A stretch of 39,459 nt of DNA from Leidyana gryllorum EB-2025a (taxonomy: Eukaryota > Apicomplexa). The DNA lies in NCBI GenBank assembly GCA_048772705.1, contig JBLWGC010000172.1, forward strand, positions 1-39,459. Reading direction: 5' to 3'. Both the position numbers and the translations under genes were made by a program. Position 1 is the stretch's first letter. Each line of letters starts with the position of its first letter. Shown piece by piece: positions 13,255 through 20,478 of this stretch. The notes beneath the pieces were generated by a model. That model did not search any database. It was not told the DNA's origin and saw nothing but the letters and a program-made list of their open reading frames with translations.

Positions 13255-13323
13255 AATTGCGGAAGAGCTGCAGCAGCCAAAGAGACTCGAGCGGTTGAGC
13301 TGTCTGCAACCTACTCCAAAACG

Positions 13324-13378
13324 GACTTTTTGGGAGTTGAATCGAGCACTTCTCCGCGAAGGAACATCATACCACTAG
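13324..13378 (-). pseudogene. Pro-like relic
   Basis: Reads CTAGTGGTATGATGTTCC then a shifted anticodon region and CTCGATTCAACTCCC: a Pro gene without a paired acceptor. A sister relic lies at 33973-34034 with the same ATTTCAACTCGACATGC-type flank. Confidence 0.5.
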
Positions 13379-13435
13379 CATTTCAACTCGACATGCGGGG
13401 CAGTGGCTCCTCATACGGCTAACAAGCTTGCCTCG

Positions 13436-13508
13436 CACCGCCCGCGGGGCTCGAACCCGCGACTGCAAGATTAAAAGTCTTGCGCTCTACCAACTGAGCT
13501 AGGGCGGC
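13436..13508 (-). tRNA. tRNA-Lys-TTT: tRNA-Lys (TTT)
   Basis: Complete Lys body, loop CTTTTAA, anticodon TTT; the only clean Lys-TTT seen. D loop AGTTGGTAGAGC. Confidence 0.94.
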
Positions 13509-13635
13509 AAGGAAGCTCTAAGCTTAGTTACACCCTATTTACCGTTGGGTGGAGCAGTGGAAGTCATTGAACCGGTGCAATGTGCTCCAGTAACTTCAGT
13601 CAATAGGGACTGATGCGTGATCTCCAGCTAACATT

Positions 13636-13707
13636 GCCTTCTTAGCTTAGGGGCAGAGCATTCGCTTAGTAAGCGAAAGGTCGCCGGTTCGATTCCGGCA
13701 GAAGGCT
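13636..13707 (+). tRNA. tRNA-Thr-AGT: tRNA-Thr (AGT)
   Basis: Complete 72 nt: GCCTTCT/AGAAGGC, stem TTCGC/GCGAA, loop TTAGTAA, T arm GCCGGTTCGATTCCGGC. Confidence 0.95.
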
Positions 13708-13759
13708 TTGATGCATCGATAGGCTTATAAGAAATGGCTGTCACCACGTACAAGATTGA

Positions 13760-13828
13760 ACAGGGTCCTGTTCTGTATCTTCTCTCGCTACCATCGAGAT
13801 AACCCGTGTCCGATTCCCGACAGATGCA
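13760..13828 (+). pseudogene. Gly-derived copy with ACC loop and lost 5' half
   Basis: Stem TCTCG/CGAGA with loop CTACCAT (ACC, still a Gly anticodon), T arm CGTGTCCGATTCCCG, 3' acceptor AGATGC. D arm unrecognisable. Confidence 0.58.
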
Positions 13829-13872
13829 AAACGATAGCATGATGAGTTTGTCGGCGGTTCCGATTCCGACCC

Positions 13873-13946
13873 TGGGAATGGAGAGGACCGAACTCTCGAC
13901 TTCAGGATTATGAGACCTACGCGCCACCGACCGCGCTACACTTCCC
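13873..13946 (-). tRNA. Elongator tRNA-Met (CAT), one base longer
   Basis: Same family as 11721, loop CTCATAA. The 5' acceptor has an extra A (GGGAAGTG), D loop AGCGCGGTCGGTGGC, T loop TTCGGTC. Confidence 0.72.
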
Positions 13947-14015
13947 CTCCGACTTTTTCCGAAGAATTACCCACAAGCATGCTGCCAGCCAGGTTGGGTC
14001 AAGATACAACAAACC

Positions 14016-14087
14016 GGGCTGTTCTGGGATTCGAGCCCAGGACTTCTTCCACCCGAAGGACGAATCATACCACTAGACCAAACAGCC
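14016..14087 (-). tRNA. tRNA-Pro-CGG: tRNA-Pro (CGG)
   Basis: Acceptor GGCTGTT/AACAGCC, loop TTCGGGT, T arm CTGGGCTCGAATCCCAG (B box CTCGAATCC). One stem mismatch (CGTCC/GGAAG). Confidence 0.8.
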
Positions 14088-14176
14088 GACAACCCACCAT
14101 CCCGGTACAGCCCCCAGTACTGTGGAATCAGTCGGCACAGCACGCGTTTCGGCTCCCTCTTTCATGTTGGACACTG

Positions 14177-14248
14177 AGCAGCGTGGCTCAGTTGGAGAGT
14201 GTTGGGCTCATGACAGGAATGTCCGTCGGTCGAAACGACGCACTGCTA
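14177..14248 (+). pseudogene. Initiator Met copy with broken anticodon stem
   Basis: AGCAGCG...CACTGCTA ends and T loop GTCGAAA kept; stem TTGGG/CAGGA mismatched; D loop AGTTGGAGAG. Loop CTCATGA. Confidence 0.66.
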
Positions 14249-14336
14249 AGCGTCAGCAGGAGGACACACTTATAGAAATGATACAGGCGTCTTTTTGATT
14301 GAAGAGCTCCCCGATCTGGCTATCAACCGCTACACG

Positions 14337-14380
14337 TTTGGCGTGCAAAGTCACCTCTCTACCACTTGAAATAGCCGCCA
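14337..14380 (-). pseudogene. Ala-like (TGC) fragment
   Basis: GGCGGCTATTTCAAGTGGTAGAGAGG then GACTTTGCACGC: the same relic lineage as 3838, cut after the anticodon. Confidence 0.48.
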
Positions 14381-14458
14381 ACCCGCCAAACCCAACTGAA
14401 CTTTCCCCGACTCGGTTCCTCAACAGTGGCACTTCGAGCTCTCAAGCTCAACACTGCG

Positions 14459-14545
14459 GCACAGATCGCGGGGTGGTCGGAGATGCCAAACTCGAATTTG
14501 GATCGAGTAAGTCTGCATGGCTCGGAATGTCAGCCACTCTTGTCG
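14459..14545 (+). pseudogene. Leu-CAA-lineage copy with CGA loop
   Basis: GCACAGATCGCGGGGTGGTC start, stem CCAAA with loop CTCGAAT (CGA), variable arm GAGTAAGTCTGCATGG, T loop destroyed. Confidence 0.58.
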
Positions 14546-14571
14546 ATTCCGCTGTAGAGCGAGACCACGAG

Positions 14572-14644
14572 AATGGTGGGCGGGACTCAAACCCACAACC
14601 TTTGCCTCCGGAGGGCAACACGCTATCCATTGCGCCACCACCGC
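14572..14644 (-). tRNA. tRNA-Arg-CCG: tRNA-Arg (CCG)
   Basis: 73 nt, stem TTGCC/GGCAA, loop CTCCGGA, anticodon CCG, D arm GCGCAATGGATAGC, T arm GTGGGTTTGAGTCCCGC. Acceptor GCGGTGG/CCACCAT with one mismatch. A decayed relative lies at 20195. Confidence 0.82.
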
Positions 14645-14686
14645 ACAATCCACAGCCTCACTGTCTGCGACCCCTGAGTCGGTGAT

Positions 14687-14722
14687 ATCGCCTGGCCCCG
14701 CTGGTTCGATTCAGCAGTTGTC
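14687..14722 (+). pseudogene. tRNA-Ser 3' fragment
   Basis: CCTGGCCCCGCTGGTTCGATTCAGCAGTTGTC: variable and T arm plus 3' acceptor of Ser only. Confidence 0.55.
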
Positions 14723-14814
14723 AAGTGGACGTAGTAGGCGGACTTCGAAAGACTCCTTACCTTATTTGAGACACGGGTATCAACTCTGCTAGACCCTCGT
14801 CAGAGCCTAGCAAA

Positions 14815-14886
14815 GAGCTGTTCTGGGAATCGAACCCAGGACTCCTTCCACCCTAAGGAAGGATCATACCACTAGACCAAACAGCC
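14815..14886 (-). tRNA. tRNA-Pro-AGG: tRNA-Pro (AGG)
   Basis: Loop TTAGGGT, stem CTTCC/GGAAG, B box intact; terminal G-T pair (GGCTGTT/AACAGCT). Confidence 0.9.
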
Positions 14887-14974
14887 GACTGGTCGGTGGT
14901 GCAAATTGCTGGTAGAGTCGGGACACTGGTCATAATATGTCAAGAACCACTAAATGCTATGGTGTCTGCAAAGC

Positions 14975-15047
14975 GGGCCACTAGCTCAAATGACATAGCA
15001 CTCGCTTAACATGCGAGAGATACTGGGATCGATGCCCAGGTCGTCCA
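14975..15047 (+). tRNA. Ala-type tRNA with AAC (Val) anticodon
   Basis: Ala body with stem CTCGC/GCGAG and loop TTAACAT: AAC, a Val anticodon. The D arm (CAAATGACATAGC) and acceptor (GGGCCAC/GTCGTCC) carry mismatches, so it may be a decaying copy related to 4794. Confidence 0.7.
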
Positions 15048-15123
15048 AGCCTCTAACGGCTGCACCCGCGGTATATGAAAACAGAGTCACGACCGAAGGG
15101 AGTTGATGCCCGATCACATCGCA

Positions 15124-15205
15124 CGACAACTGCTGGATTTGAACCAGCGCGGGCCCGGCCCAGTAGAGTTCGAGTCTACCCCCTTAACCACTCGGGCAAG
15201 TTGCC
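15124..15205 (-). tRNA. tRNA-Ser-CGA: tRNA-Ser (CGA)
   Basis: 82 nt, stem GTAGA/TCTAC, loop CTCGAAC, anticodon CGA, T loop TTCAAAT. Its 5' part begins the 492-bp tandem duplication. Confidence 0.87.
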
Positions 15206-15271
15206 GCTGTCGAACTTGGCATTTTGCGGCCAGTGGCTTCACATACGGTTCAGCGAGCTTTACTAGGACTG

Positions 15272-15338
15272 CTCGCGCCGCCCGAACCCGCGGTTCTCCC
15301 TTCAAAAGTCTTGTGCTCTACGACGGAGTTGGGGCGGC
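15272..15338 (-). pseudogene. Lys-like (TTT) pseudogene
   Basis: GCCGCCCCAACTCCGTCGTAGAGCACAAGACTTTTGAAGGG: Lys 5' half with TTT loop, mismatched stem, T loop lacking TTCGA spacing and no 3' acceptor. Confidence 0.58.
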
Positions 15339-15508
15339 AAGAAAGCTCGCCCCGTACCCGAGGAAGGCCCAAGATTCCACGATCAATACAAATGGAATTG
15401 GTTACTAAGTCCGAATCTGTATCAGAGATCCACTCACTTGATCACGCCGACATACCATGTTTTCCAAGACGGTACGGCTCTCGGCCGAAGCCTAAACTCG
15501 AGCACTTG

Positions 15509-15581
15509 TCCACTGTAGTCTAAGTGGCTAGGATATGCGGCTTTCACCCGCACGATCCGGGTTCAAGTCCCGGCAGTGGAA
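15509..15581 (+). tRNA. tRNA-Glu-TTC: tRNA-Glu (TTC)
   Basis: Complete Glu body, loop CTTTCAC, T loop TTCAAGT. First copy in the tandem duplication. Confidence 0.94.
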
Positions 15582-15662
15582 GTCATTAGAGTACTCGATC
15601 AAAGTGCTCTGATAACTTGCGTAAATAGGGACTGATGCGTGATTCCCGGCTTGCATTGCCTT

Positions 15663-15697
15663 CGAGTCTACCCCCTTAACCACTCGGGCAAGTTGCC
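15663..15697 (-). pseudogene. tRNA-Ser 5' half at duplication joint
   Basis: GGCAACTTGCCCGAGTGGTTAAGG and part of the anticodon arm, cut where the Thr 5' end begins. Product of the 492-bp duplication. Confidence 0.75.
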
Positions 15698-15764
15698 GCT
15701 GTCGAACTTGGCATTTTGCGGCCAGTGGCTTCACATACGGTTCAGCGAGCTTTACTAGGACTGC

Positions 15765-15831
15765 TCGGGCCGCCCAAACCCGCGGATCTCCCTTCAAAAG
15801 TCTTGCGCTCTACTGACGGAGTTGGGGCGGC
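15765..15831 (-). pseudogene. Lys-like (TTT) pseudogene, second copy
   Basis: Duplicate of 15272-15338 with D loop GTCAGTAGAGCG restored closer to Lys consensus. Confidence 0.58.
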
Positions 15832-16001
15832 AAGGAAGCTCGCCCCGTACCCGAGGAAGGCCCAATATTCCACGATCAATACAAATGGAATTGGTTACTA
15901 AGTCCGAATCTGTATCAGAGATCCACTCACTTGATCACGCCAACATACCATGTTTTCCAAGACGGTACGGCTCTCGGCCGAAGCCCCAACTCAACCACTC
16001 G

Positions 16002-16074
16002 TCCACTGTAGTCTAAGTGGCTAGGATATGCGGCTTTCACCCGCACGATCCGGGTTCCGGTCCCGGCAGTGGAA
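16002..16074 (+). tRNA. tRNA-Glu (TTC) with altered T loop
   Basis: As 15509 but the T loop is TTCCGGT in place of TTCAAGT, changing the B box. Second copy in the tandem duplication. Confidence 0.82.
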
Positions 16075-16150
16075 GTCATTGAACTACTCTAGCAAAGTGC
16101 TCCACTAATCTCCGTCAATAGCGATTGTTTCGTCATCTCCGGCTTCCATT

Positions 16151-16222
16151 GCCTTCTTAGTTTAGGGGCAGAGCGTTCGCTTCGTAAGCGAGAAGTCGCC
16201 GGTTCGATTCCGGCTGAAGGCT
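16151..16222 (+). tRNA. tRNA-Thr-CGT: tRNA-Thr (CGT)
   Basis: Thr body with loop TTCGTAA, anticodon CGT (Thr ACG); stem TTCGC/GCGAG. Acceptor GCCTTCT/TGAAGGC has one mismatch; A box TTAGTTTAG. Confidence 0.83.
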
Positions 16223-16256
16223 CGACTGGGTACCGGCAAGCTGCTCGCAAACTCCA

Positions 16257-16328
16257 ATAATCGTAGCTCAGCCATCAGAGGTAAGTCTCTCAGCCACGAA
16301 GTCGCAGGTTTGGAACCTGCCAGTACCT
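16257..16328 (+). pseudogene. Asn-like relic
   Basis: TCGTAGCTCAGCC D arm and T arm CGCAGGTTTGGAACCTGCCAG resemble Asn; anticodon region AAGTCTCTCAGCCACG has no clear anticodon. A relative with a doubled A box is at 26784. Confidence 0.52.
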
Positions 16329-16343
16329 GAGGCACCCACAGGG

Positions 16344-16405
16344 GGCTGTTTGGTCTAGTTATATGATTCTTTCTTCGGCTGGAAGAAGTCCTGGGTTCAA
16401 TGCCA
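16344..16405 (+). pseudogene. tRNA-Pro (CGG) truncated at 3' end
   Basis: GGCTGTTTGGTCTAGTTATATG, loop TTCGGCT, CTGGGTTCAATGCCAC then unrelated sequence; 3' acceptor missing. Confidence 0.65.
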
Positions 16406-16516
16406 CGTTTCTCCAAGGTCGGCTACTATACGCGGCTCCCACTCGTACAATCCCGAATGAAGTCCAGACCAGCTGAGACAAAATCTGAGTTGCACCAGTT
16501 GTGAGGGCTGGAACTG

Positions 16517-16588
16517 CTCCGAGACCGGGAATCGAACCCGGGTCTTCCGCGTGACAGGCGGAAATACTAACCACTATACTATCTCGGA
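16517..16588 (-). tRNA. tRNA-Asp-GTC: tRNA-Asp (GTC)
   Basis: Complete copy, identical framework to 12654: loop CTGTCAC, all stems paired. Confidence 0.95.
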
Positions 16589-16682
16589 CCTAGTAGAGAT
16601 GCCGGCCTCCAACCCCAGAACTCCTCGCATTTTGAGATTTCACGGACAGGAAACGGGTGGAACGGCGAGCCAAAAACACTCC

Positions 16683-16762
16683 GGCAAGATGGGCGAGTGG
16701 TCTAAGGCGCTGTGTTAAGGCCGCAGTCCGAAAGGGCGTGGGTTCGAATCCCACTCTTGTCA
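16683..16762 (+). tRNA. tRNA-Leu-AAG: tRNA-Leu (AAG)
   Basis: 80-nt body, stem CTGTG/CGCAG, loop TTAAGGC, anticodon AAG, B box intact; A box GGGCGAG has one change. Followed by Ala-TGC and Asn as at 30214-30576. Confidence 0.88.
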
Positions 16763-16820
16763 GCCGTTGTATGGGCGCTTGGTCACCCACTGGATGCAAT
16801 AGCTTCTCATCTGTGCGCCT

Positions 16821-16893
16821 GGGCGGCTAGCTCAGGTGGTAGAGCGCTCGCTTTGCATGCGAGAGGTACTGGGATCGATACCCAGGTCGTCCA
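16821..16893 (+). tRNA. tRNA-Ala-TGC: tRNA-Ala (TGC)
   Basis: Complete 73 nt, loop TTTGCAT, T arm CTGGGATCGATACCCAG, acceptor GGGCGGC/GTCGTCC with a wobble. Confidence 0.95.
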
Positions 16894-16921
16894 AACTCAG
16901 TAGGGCGGCACCTGGCGGTAA

Positions 16922-16984
16922 TTAAGTACAGAGTTGCGACCTCTGACAGAAGTTAAGTACAGAGTTGCGACCTCTGACAGAGAG
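16922..16984. repeat. Short tandem duplication (31-bp unit)
   Basis: TTAAGTACAGAGTTGCGACC and the following CTCTGACAGA occur twice, at 16922 and 16953. The sequence is part of the Ala-Asn spacer that also occurs singly at 30456. Confidence 0.85.
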
Positions 16985-17001
16985 TCGGGTGCCGCAGTTC
17001 C

Positions 17002-17074
17002 TGGTACTGCCAGGCTTCGAAACTGCGACTTTGTGGTGAACAGCTACACGCTTTGCCGACTGAGCTACAAGACC
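17002..17074 (-). tRNA. tRNA-Asn (GTT), divergent
   Basis: Loop CTGTTCA (GTT), acceptor GGTCTTG/CAGTACC with one mismatch, T loop TTCGAAG in a weak stem. Shares its changes with 30504. Confidence 0.7.
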
Positions 17075-17099
17075 CAGTTGCAATTTCTTTTAAGCGAGA

Positions 17100-17126
17100 A
17101 AAATCATACCTTCAGACCAAACAGCG
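17100..17126 (-). pseudogene. tRNA-Pro 5' fragment
   Basis: GCTGTTTGGTCTGAAGGTATGAT only. Same position relative to Ile-TAT as the fragment at 1526. Confidence 0.5.
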
Positions 17127-17213
17127 TCCTGGTCGGCCTGCCCGGCTAGGGCACTGAAAGGTGTCAAATGCTGGAGTACTCGGCGGTCGCGTTCGGCTGT
17201 CATTGGATTGATT

Positions 17214-17287
17214 TGCTCCCCGAGGGGATCGAACCCTCGACCTTCGGCACATAAGGCCGATGCTCTAACCAGCTGAGCTAGGGGAGC
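17214..17287 (-). tRNA. tRNA-Ile-TAT: tRNA-Ile (TAT), intronless
   Basis: All stems paired including T arm GAGGGTTCGATCCCCTC; loop CTTATGT. The best Ile-TAT copy; its upstream spacer is that of 1320-1364. Confidence 0.94.
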
Positions 17288-17377
17288 TATCACCGCCGTT
17301 CCACCGCGTAACTCACATTCAATTCTATCTCAGGCAAGGGAAGCCGTTTGCACGCTGAAACGCAGAAGGGAAGTAAC

Positions 17378-17461
17378 GCACAGATGCCCGAGTGGTCTAA
17401 GGGGCCAGACTCAAGTTCTGGTAGGCGCAAGTCTGCATGGGTTCGAATCCCATTCTGTGCA
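17378..17461 (+). tRNA. tRNA-Leu-CAA: tRNA-Leu (CAA)
   Basis: 84-nt class II body GCACAGA/TCTGTGC, stem CCAGA/TCTGG, loop CTCAAGT, long arm GTAGGCGCAAGTCTGC, B box GGGTTCGAATCCC. Source of the many Leu-CAA-lineage fragments. Confidence 0.94.
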
Positions 17462-17550
17462 ACGGCGATCATTACCAAAAATAGGCTGGAAAAGGCCACA
17501 GTAGATTCGAGTCTCCATCCGTATATCCGGTTGCATGCACCGAAGTATTC

Positions 17551-17614
17551 GGCTGTTGTTCTGGATCCTTCCTTGGGGTGGAAGGAGTCCTGGGTTCGAT
17601 TCCCAGAACAGCCC
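17551..17614 (+). pseudogene. tRNA-Pro with D-arm deletion and GGG anticodon
   Basis: 64 nt: GGCTGTT then GTTCTGGATCC; the D arm is mostly gone. Stem CTTCC/GGAAG, loop TTGGGGT (GGG), T arm and 3' acceptor perfect. Confidence 0.72.
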
Positions 17615-17665
17615 TCTTGGTCGTCGGTTGACCCGACGGGACAAGTTGCCCCCAGAACCAACACA

Positions 17666-17712
17666 GCATTTCATTAGCCCACTTCGGTAGGGCAGTCAGG
17701 GCAACTAACATC
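17666..17712 (+). pseudogene. Possible elongator-Met 5' relic
   Basis: ATTAGCCCACTTCGGTAGGGCAGTC again between Pro and iMet; no anticodon. Confidence 0.33.
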
Positions 17713-17754
17713 TGGAGAATTGCATTTCGGCTATTTCTTCCATGTTGCAGACTG

Positions 17755-17825
17755 AGCAGTGTAGCTCAGTGAAAAGTGTTGAGCTCATAATCCAAAGGTC
17801 CGTCGATCGAAACGACGCACTGTTA
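17755..17825 (+). tRNA. Initiator tRNA-Met (CAT), one base short
   Basis: AGCAGTG...CACTGTTA, loop CTCATAA, T loop ATCGAAA. D loop AGTGAAAAG lost one base; acceptor C-T mismatch at the end. Confidence 0.75.
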
Positions 17826-17874
17826 AGTGTGCGCAGAAGGGGAACCGTTATAGAATAGATTGCCTCGCGAGCAA

Positions 17875-17946
17875 AGCCTTCTGCCGGAAACGAACCGGCG
17901 ACCTTTCGCTTACTAAGCGAATGCTCTGCCCCTAAGCTAAGAAGGC
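17875..17946 (-). tRNA. tRNA-Thr-AGT: tRNA-Thr (AGT)
   Basis: Loop TTAGTAA, acceptor and D arm intact; the T loop is TTCGTTT for TTCGATT. Confidence 0.88.
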
Positions 17947-18014
17947 AATGCAGGCCGAAGATCACGAATCAGTGACTATTGACGGGGATTACTGGAGCAC
18001 TTTGCTCCAGTAGC

Positions 18015-18087
18015 TTCCACTGCCGGGACTTGAACCCGGATCGTGCGGGTGAGAGCCGCATATCCTAACCACTTAGACTACAGTGGA
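18015..18087 (-). tRNA. tRNA-Glu-CTC: tRNA-Glu (CTC)
   Basis: Complete; loop CTCTCAC, D loop AAGTGGTTAGG, all stems paired. Confidence 0.94.
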
Positions 18088-18196
18088 CAAGTGCCCGAGT
18101 TGAGGCTTTGGACGAGAGCTGTACCGTCTTGAGATGAGCGTCGTCGGATACGTGTGTCCAAAGACACACGCCCCTTTCACAGCCCGGAAGGTCCGT

Positions 18197-18269
18197 GCAG
18201 CCATGGTCTAGTGGTTACGACGTCTGCTTCACACGCAGAAGGTCCCGAGTTCGATCCTCGGTGGCTGTA
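18197..18269 (+). tRNA. tRNA-Val-CAC: tRNA-Val (CAC)
   Basis: Complete 73 nt, acceptor GCAGCCA/TGGCTGT, stem TCTGC/GCAGA, loop TTCACAC, T arm CCGAGTTCGATCCTCGG. Reference for the remodelled Val copies. Confidence 0.95.
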
Positions 18270-18324
18270 GCTCGCAACTTCCAGCGGCAACCAAAGGAGA
18301 CAATTTTGAGCCTAACCAACTGTG

Positions 18325-18396
18325 CTCCGAGACCGGGAATCGAACCCGAGTCTTCCGCATGACAGGCGGAAATACTAACCACCATACTATCTCGGA
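18325..18396 (-). tRNA. tRNA-Asp-GTC: tRNA-Asp (GTC)
   Basis: Loop CTGTCAT (GTC); acceptor intact; one T-stem pair weakened (CTCGGGTTCGATTCCCGG). Confidence 0.9.
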
Positions 18397-18491
18397 CGCT
18401 CGTGAATACCCCGGCCCCCAACCCCGGAAGACCTTCCATTTTGAGATTCCAAGTACAGGAAACGCGTGGAAGGGCGAGCCAACAACATCCC

Positions 18492-18571
18492 GGAAAGGTG
18501 GCCTAGTGGTCTCAAACGCTGTGTTCAGGCCGCAGTCCGAAAGGGCGTGGGTTCGAATCCCACTCTTGTCA
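18492..18571 (+). tRNA. tRNA-Leu (CAG) with weak A box
   Basis: Loop TTCAGGC, T arm and long arm canonical. The 5' end GGAAAGG/TCTTGTC and D arm CCTAGTGGTCTCAAACGC have drifted. Confidence 0.76.
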
Positions 18572-18681
18572 GCCGTTGTAGTCAGGACAACCTGCGACTG
18601 GATCCCAGCACTGCCCGCCGTGCACATAACACCCGGCTAACTTTCGTCGATACAACTGACACATGATTCTCCAGCTAAGTT

Positions 18682-18753
18682 GCCTTCTTAGCTTAGGGGC
18701 AGAGCATTCGCTTAGTAAGCGGAAGATCTCCGGTTCGATTCCGGCAGAAGGCT
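18682..18753 (+). tRNA. tRNA-Thr-AGT: tRNA-Thr (AGT), copy 1
   Basis: Complete; loop TTAGTAA, stem TTCGC/GCGGA with one wobble; variable loop AGATCTCC. Confidence 0.93.
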
Positions 18754-18820
18754 TCGCTCACGACCCAACACCTGGCTAACTTTCGTCGATACAACTGACA
18801 CATGATTCTCCAGCTAAGTT

Positions 18821-18892
18821 GCCTTCTTAGCTTAGGGGCAGAGCATTCGCTTAGTAAGCGGAAGATCTCCGGTTCGATTCCGGCAGAAGGCT
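18821..18892 (+). tRNA. tRNA-Thr-AGT: tRNA-Thr (AGT), copy 2
   Basis: Identical to 18682-18753 in all 72 bases as far as I can read; made by the 139-bp duplication. Confidence 0.93.
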
Positions 18893-18934
18893 TCGCTCAC
18901 GACCCAATCAATTCTATAACCTCTTGCGCACACT

Positions 18935-19006
18935 TAGCAGTGCGTCGTTTCGATCGACGGACCTTTGGGTTATGAGCCCAACACTCTTCCACTGAGCTAC
19001 ACTGCT
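18935..19006 (-). tRNA. tRNA-iMet-CAT: Initiator tRNA-Met (CAT)
   Basis: Complete copy: AGCAGTG/CACTGCTA ends, loop CTCATAA, T loop ATCGAAA. Confidence 0.94.
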
Positions 19007-19142
19007 CAGTCTGCAACATGGAAGAGGGAGCCGAAATGCGATTCCTGAGATGTTAATTGCCTTGAGTGCCGAAGTGGGCTAACGAGGAGGCTGTGTTGGT
19101 TCTGAGAACTGCTCATCCCATCGGGTCAACCGACAACCAAGA

Positions 19143-19214
19143 GGGCTGTTCTGGGAATCGAACCCAGGACTCCTTCCACCCTAAGGAAAGATCATACCAC
19201 TAGACCAAACAGCC
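19143..19214 (-). tRNA. tRNA-Pro-AGG: tRNA-Pro (AGG)
   Basis: Loop TTAGGGT, acceptor and B box intact; one stem mismatch (CTTTC/GGAAG). Confidence 0.88.
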
Positions 19215-19303
19215 GGCTAGCCGGTGGTTCAACCCGCTGGGTACAGTCGAGAGACTCGTCTCACTATGTGAAGTATTACTCAATCCCATGAGGTGGGCAC
19301 AGA

Positions 19304-19376
19304 GGGAGGCTAGCCCAGATGATGAAACGGTGGCTTAGTATGCGAAAGGTTTTGGGATCGATTCCCAGCCCATCCA
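19304..19376 (+). pseudogene. Ala-derived relic (AGT loop)
   Basis: GGGAGGCTAGCCCAGATGATGAAACGG, loop TTAGTAT, T arm TTGGGATCGATTCCCAG, end GCCCATCCA. The best preserved of this relic family; B box is good, D arm is not foldable. Confidence 0.6.
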
Positions 19377-19469
19377 AGCTACATAGATGGAACCCTCGCC
19401 GGAGTAGTCTAGTTGGCCTATCAACGCTGCCATCAGGTTGAGTAGTAGTTTGCCGATCACCCCTCTACT

Positions 19470-19549
19470 TCCGGTGGGACGGAATCGGACTGCCGACTAT
19501 CTGATGCCAGCACTACAGTCAGATGCTCCACCAACTGAGCTACCCCCGG
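19470..19549 (-). tRNA. tRNA-Tyr (GTA), short intron, altered T loop
   Basis: Stem TCTGA/TCAGA, CTGTAG plus the 7-nt insert. T loop CAGTCCGATTCC instead of CGGTTCGATTCC. Confidence 0.78.
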
Positions 19550-19624
19550 CCGTCCAACTGCTCCGGGGTTCGAAAGGCTCAACCTCAGACCCTCAACAGT
19601 GGCGCTCTCAAGCTCAGAAGTACG

Positions 19625-19678
19625 GCACGGATTTGGGGGTGGTCGAAGGTGCCAGACTCGAGTTCCGGTAAGATTGCA
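19625..19678 (+). pseudogene. Leu-like fragment (CGA loop)
   Basis: GCACGGATTTGGGGGTGGTCG, stem CCAGA/TCCGG with loop CTCGAGT (CGA); ends in the variable arm. Sits beside Tyr, as at 22032. Confidence 0.55.
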
Positions 19679-19729
19679 CGACCTGCGGTGTACCGCCCCG
19701 AAGTACTCTCACGGCCCGCGGTGCTTACA

Positions 19730-19792
19730 TTACAACCCATCTGATTGTAGTGGTGGCATCAGATATTCGACGGGTAAATGCCGTCCCACCGG
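19730..19792 (+). pseudogene. tRNA-Tyr 3' portion
   Basis: CATCTGATTGTAGTGGTGGCATCAG anticodon arm with short insert, then a degraded T arm and CCGTCCCACCGG end. D arm absent. Confidence 0.58.
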
Positions 19793-19872
19793 GAGTTGAG
19801 GAGTGGACTTCTTACAACGTAATTCGTCTGAGGCTCCTGTTCCATTCCCTACTCCGGCCTTCAACCCTAAAA

Positions 19873-19922
19873 GTCTGTGGCTGTTAACCACAAACCCGCC
19901 GGTCCGAAACCTGCGAGGACCG
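19873..19922 (+). pseudogene. tRNA-Asn 3' half
   Basis: CTGTGGCTGTTAACCACAAA (loop CTGTTAA) and T arm through GAGGACCG; 5' half missing. Confidence 0.65.
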
Positions 19923-20040
19923 GTTTTAGAGGCACCCTAGACACTGACTGCGCTGCTCTCCCTATGGCACTTGTGGTCTGCGACCCTTCAAAGATGTAAG
20001 GTTGGGTTTGGCTCCCGCCACGTACAGCCGTAGCGTACTT

Positions 20041-20113
20041 TGGACGACCTGGGCATCGATCCCAGTACCTCTCGCGTGCTAAGCGAGCGCTCTACCATTT
20101 GAGCTAGTCGCCC
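20041..20113 (-). tRNA. tRNA-Ala-AGC: tRNA-Ala (AGC)
   Basis: Complete; loop TTAGCAC (AGC), B box GGGATCGATGCCC. Confidence 0.92.
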
Positions 20114-20194
20114 ATTGAGCAAACCCCAGTACATCCAGTTCTTTTTTACATGGTATGACCAGTCTCTCCACTTTGCACAAACGAAGCCACGCAG

Positions 20195-20266
20195 GAAACG
20201 GCTGGAGGGACCCGAATCCTCATTCGCTTTAGGAGGGCAACGCGCTATGCATTGCGGCACAACCGC
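20195..20266 (-). pseudogene. Arg-like relic (CCT loop)
   Basis: GCGGTTGTGCCGCAATGCATAGCGCGTTGCC then CTCCTAA (CCT) follows the Arg-CCG gene of 14572; the 3' anticodon stem and T stem no longer pair. Confidence 0.55.
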
Positions 20267-20347
20267 ATTCGCAACCCATCCACCGAGCTGCCCGAAGCTG
20301 TCTCCTCTTACACCCAACTAGTATCGAGATGACCGAAGCTTGTCTAT

Positions 20348-20420
20348 GGTGCGGTGGCCTAATGGATAGGGCATCGGTCTACGGAACCGGGGATTCTGGG
20401 TTCGAGTCCCATTAGCGTCT
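20348..20420 (+). tRNA. tRNA-Arg (ACG) with divergent acceptor
   Basis: Loop CTACGGA, D arm TAATGGATAGGGC, B box intact. 5' strand GGTGCGG against TAGCGTC has one mismatch and several wobbles. The 5' end matches the fragment at 34124. Confidence 0.78.
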
Positions 20421-20478
20421 GGACGAATGGCCGGGTTGCAGCCTGTTGAGTGCCGTGTTGCGTCAACAACTATCAGAC

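Larger units (their letters stand above)
15170..16080. repeat. Tandem duplication, unit about 492 bp
   Basis: 15170-15661 (Ser 5' half, Lys-like relic, Glu-TTC) is followed at 15662-16080 by a second copy with few changes. The joint fuses the first six bases of a Thr gene (GCCTTC) to the middle of the Ser gene. Confidence 0.9.
18629..18906. repeat. Tandem duplication, unit 139 bp
   Basis: Two successive copies of spacer plus a complete Thr gene (TTTCGTCGATACAACTGACA at 18642 and 18781), almost identical. A recent duplication that made a Thr gene pair. Confidence 0.94.
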
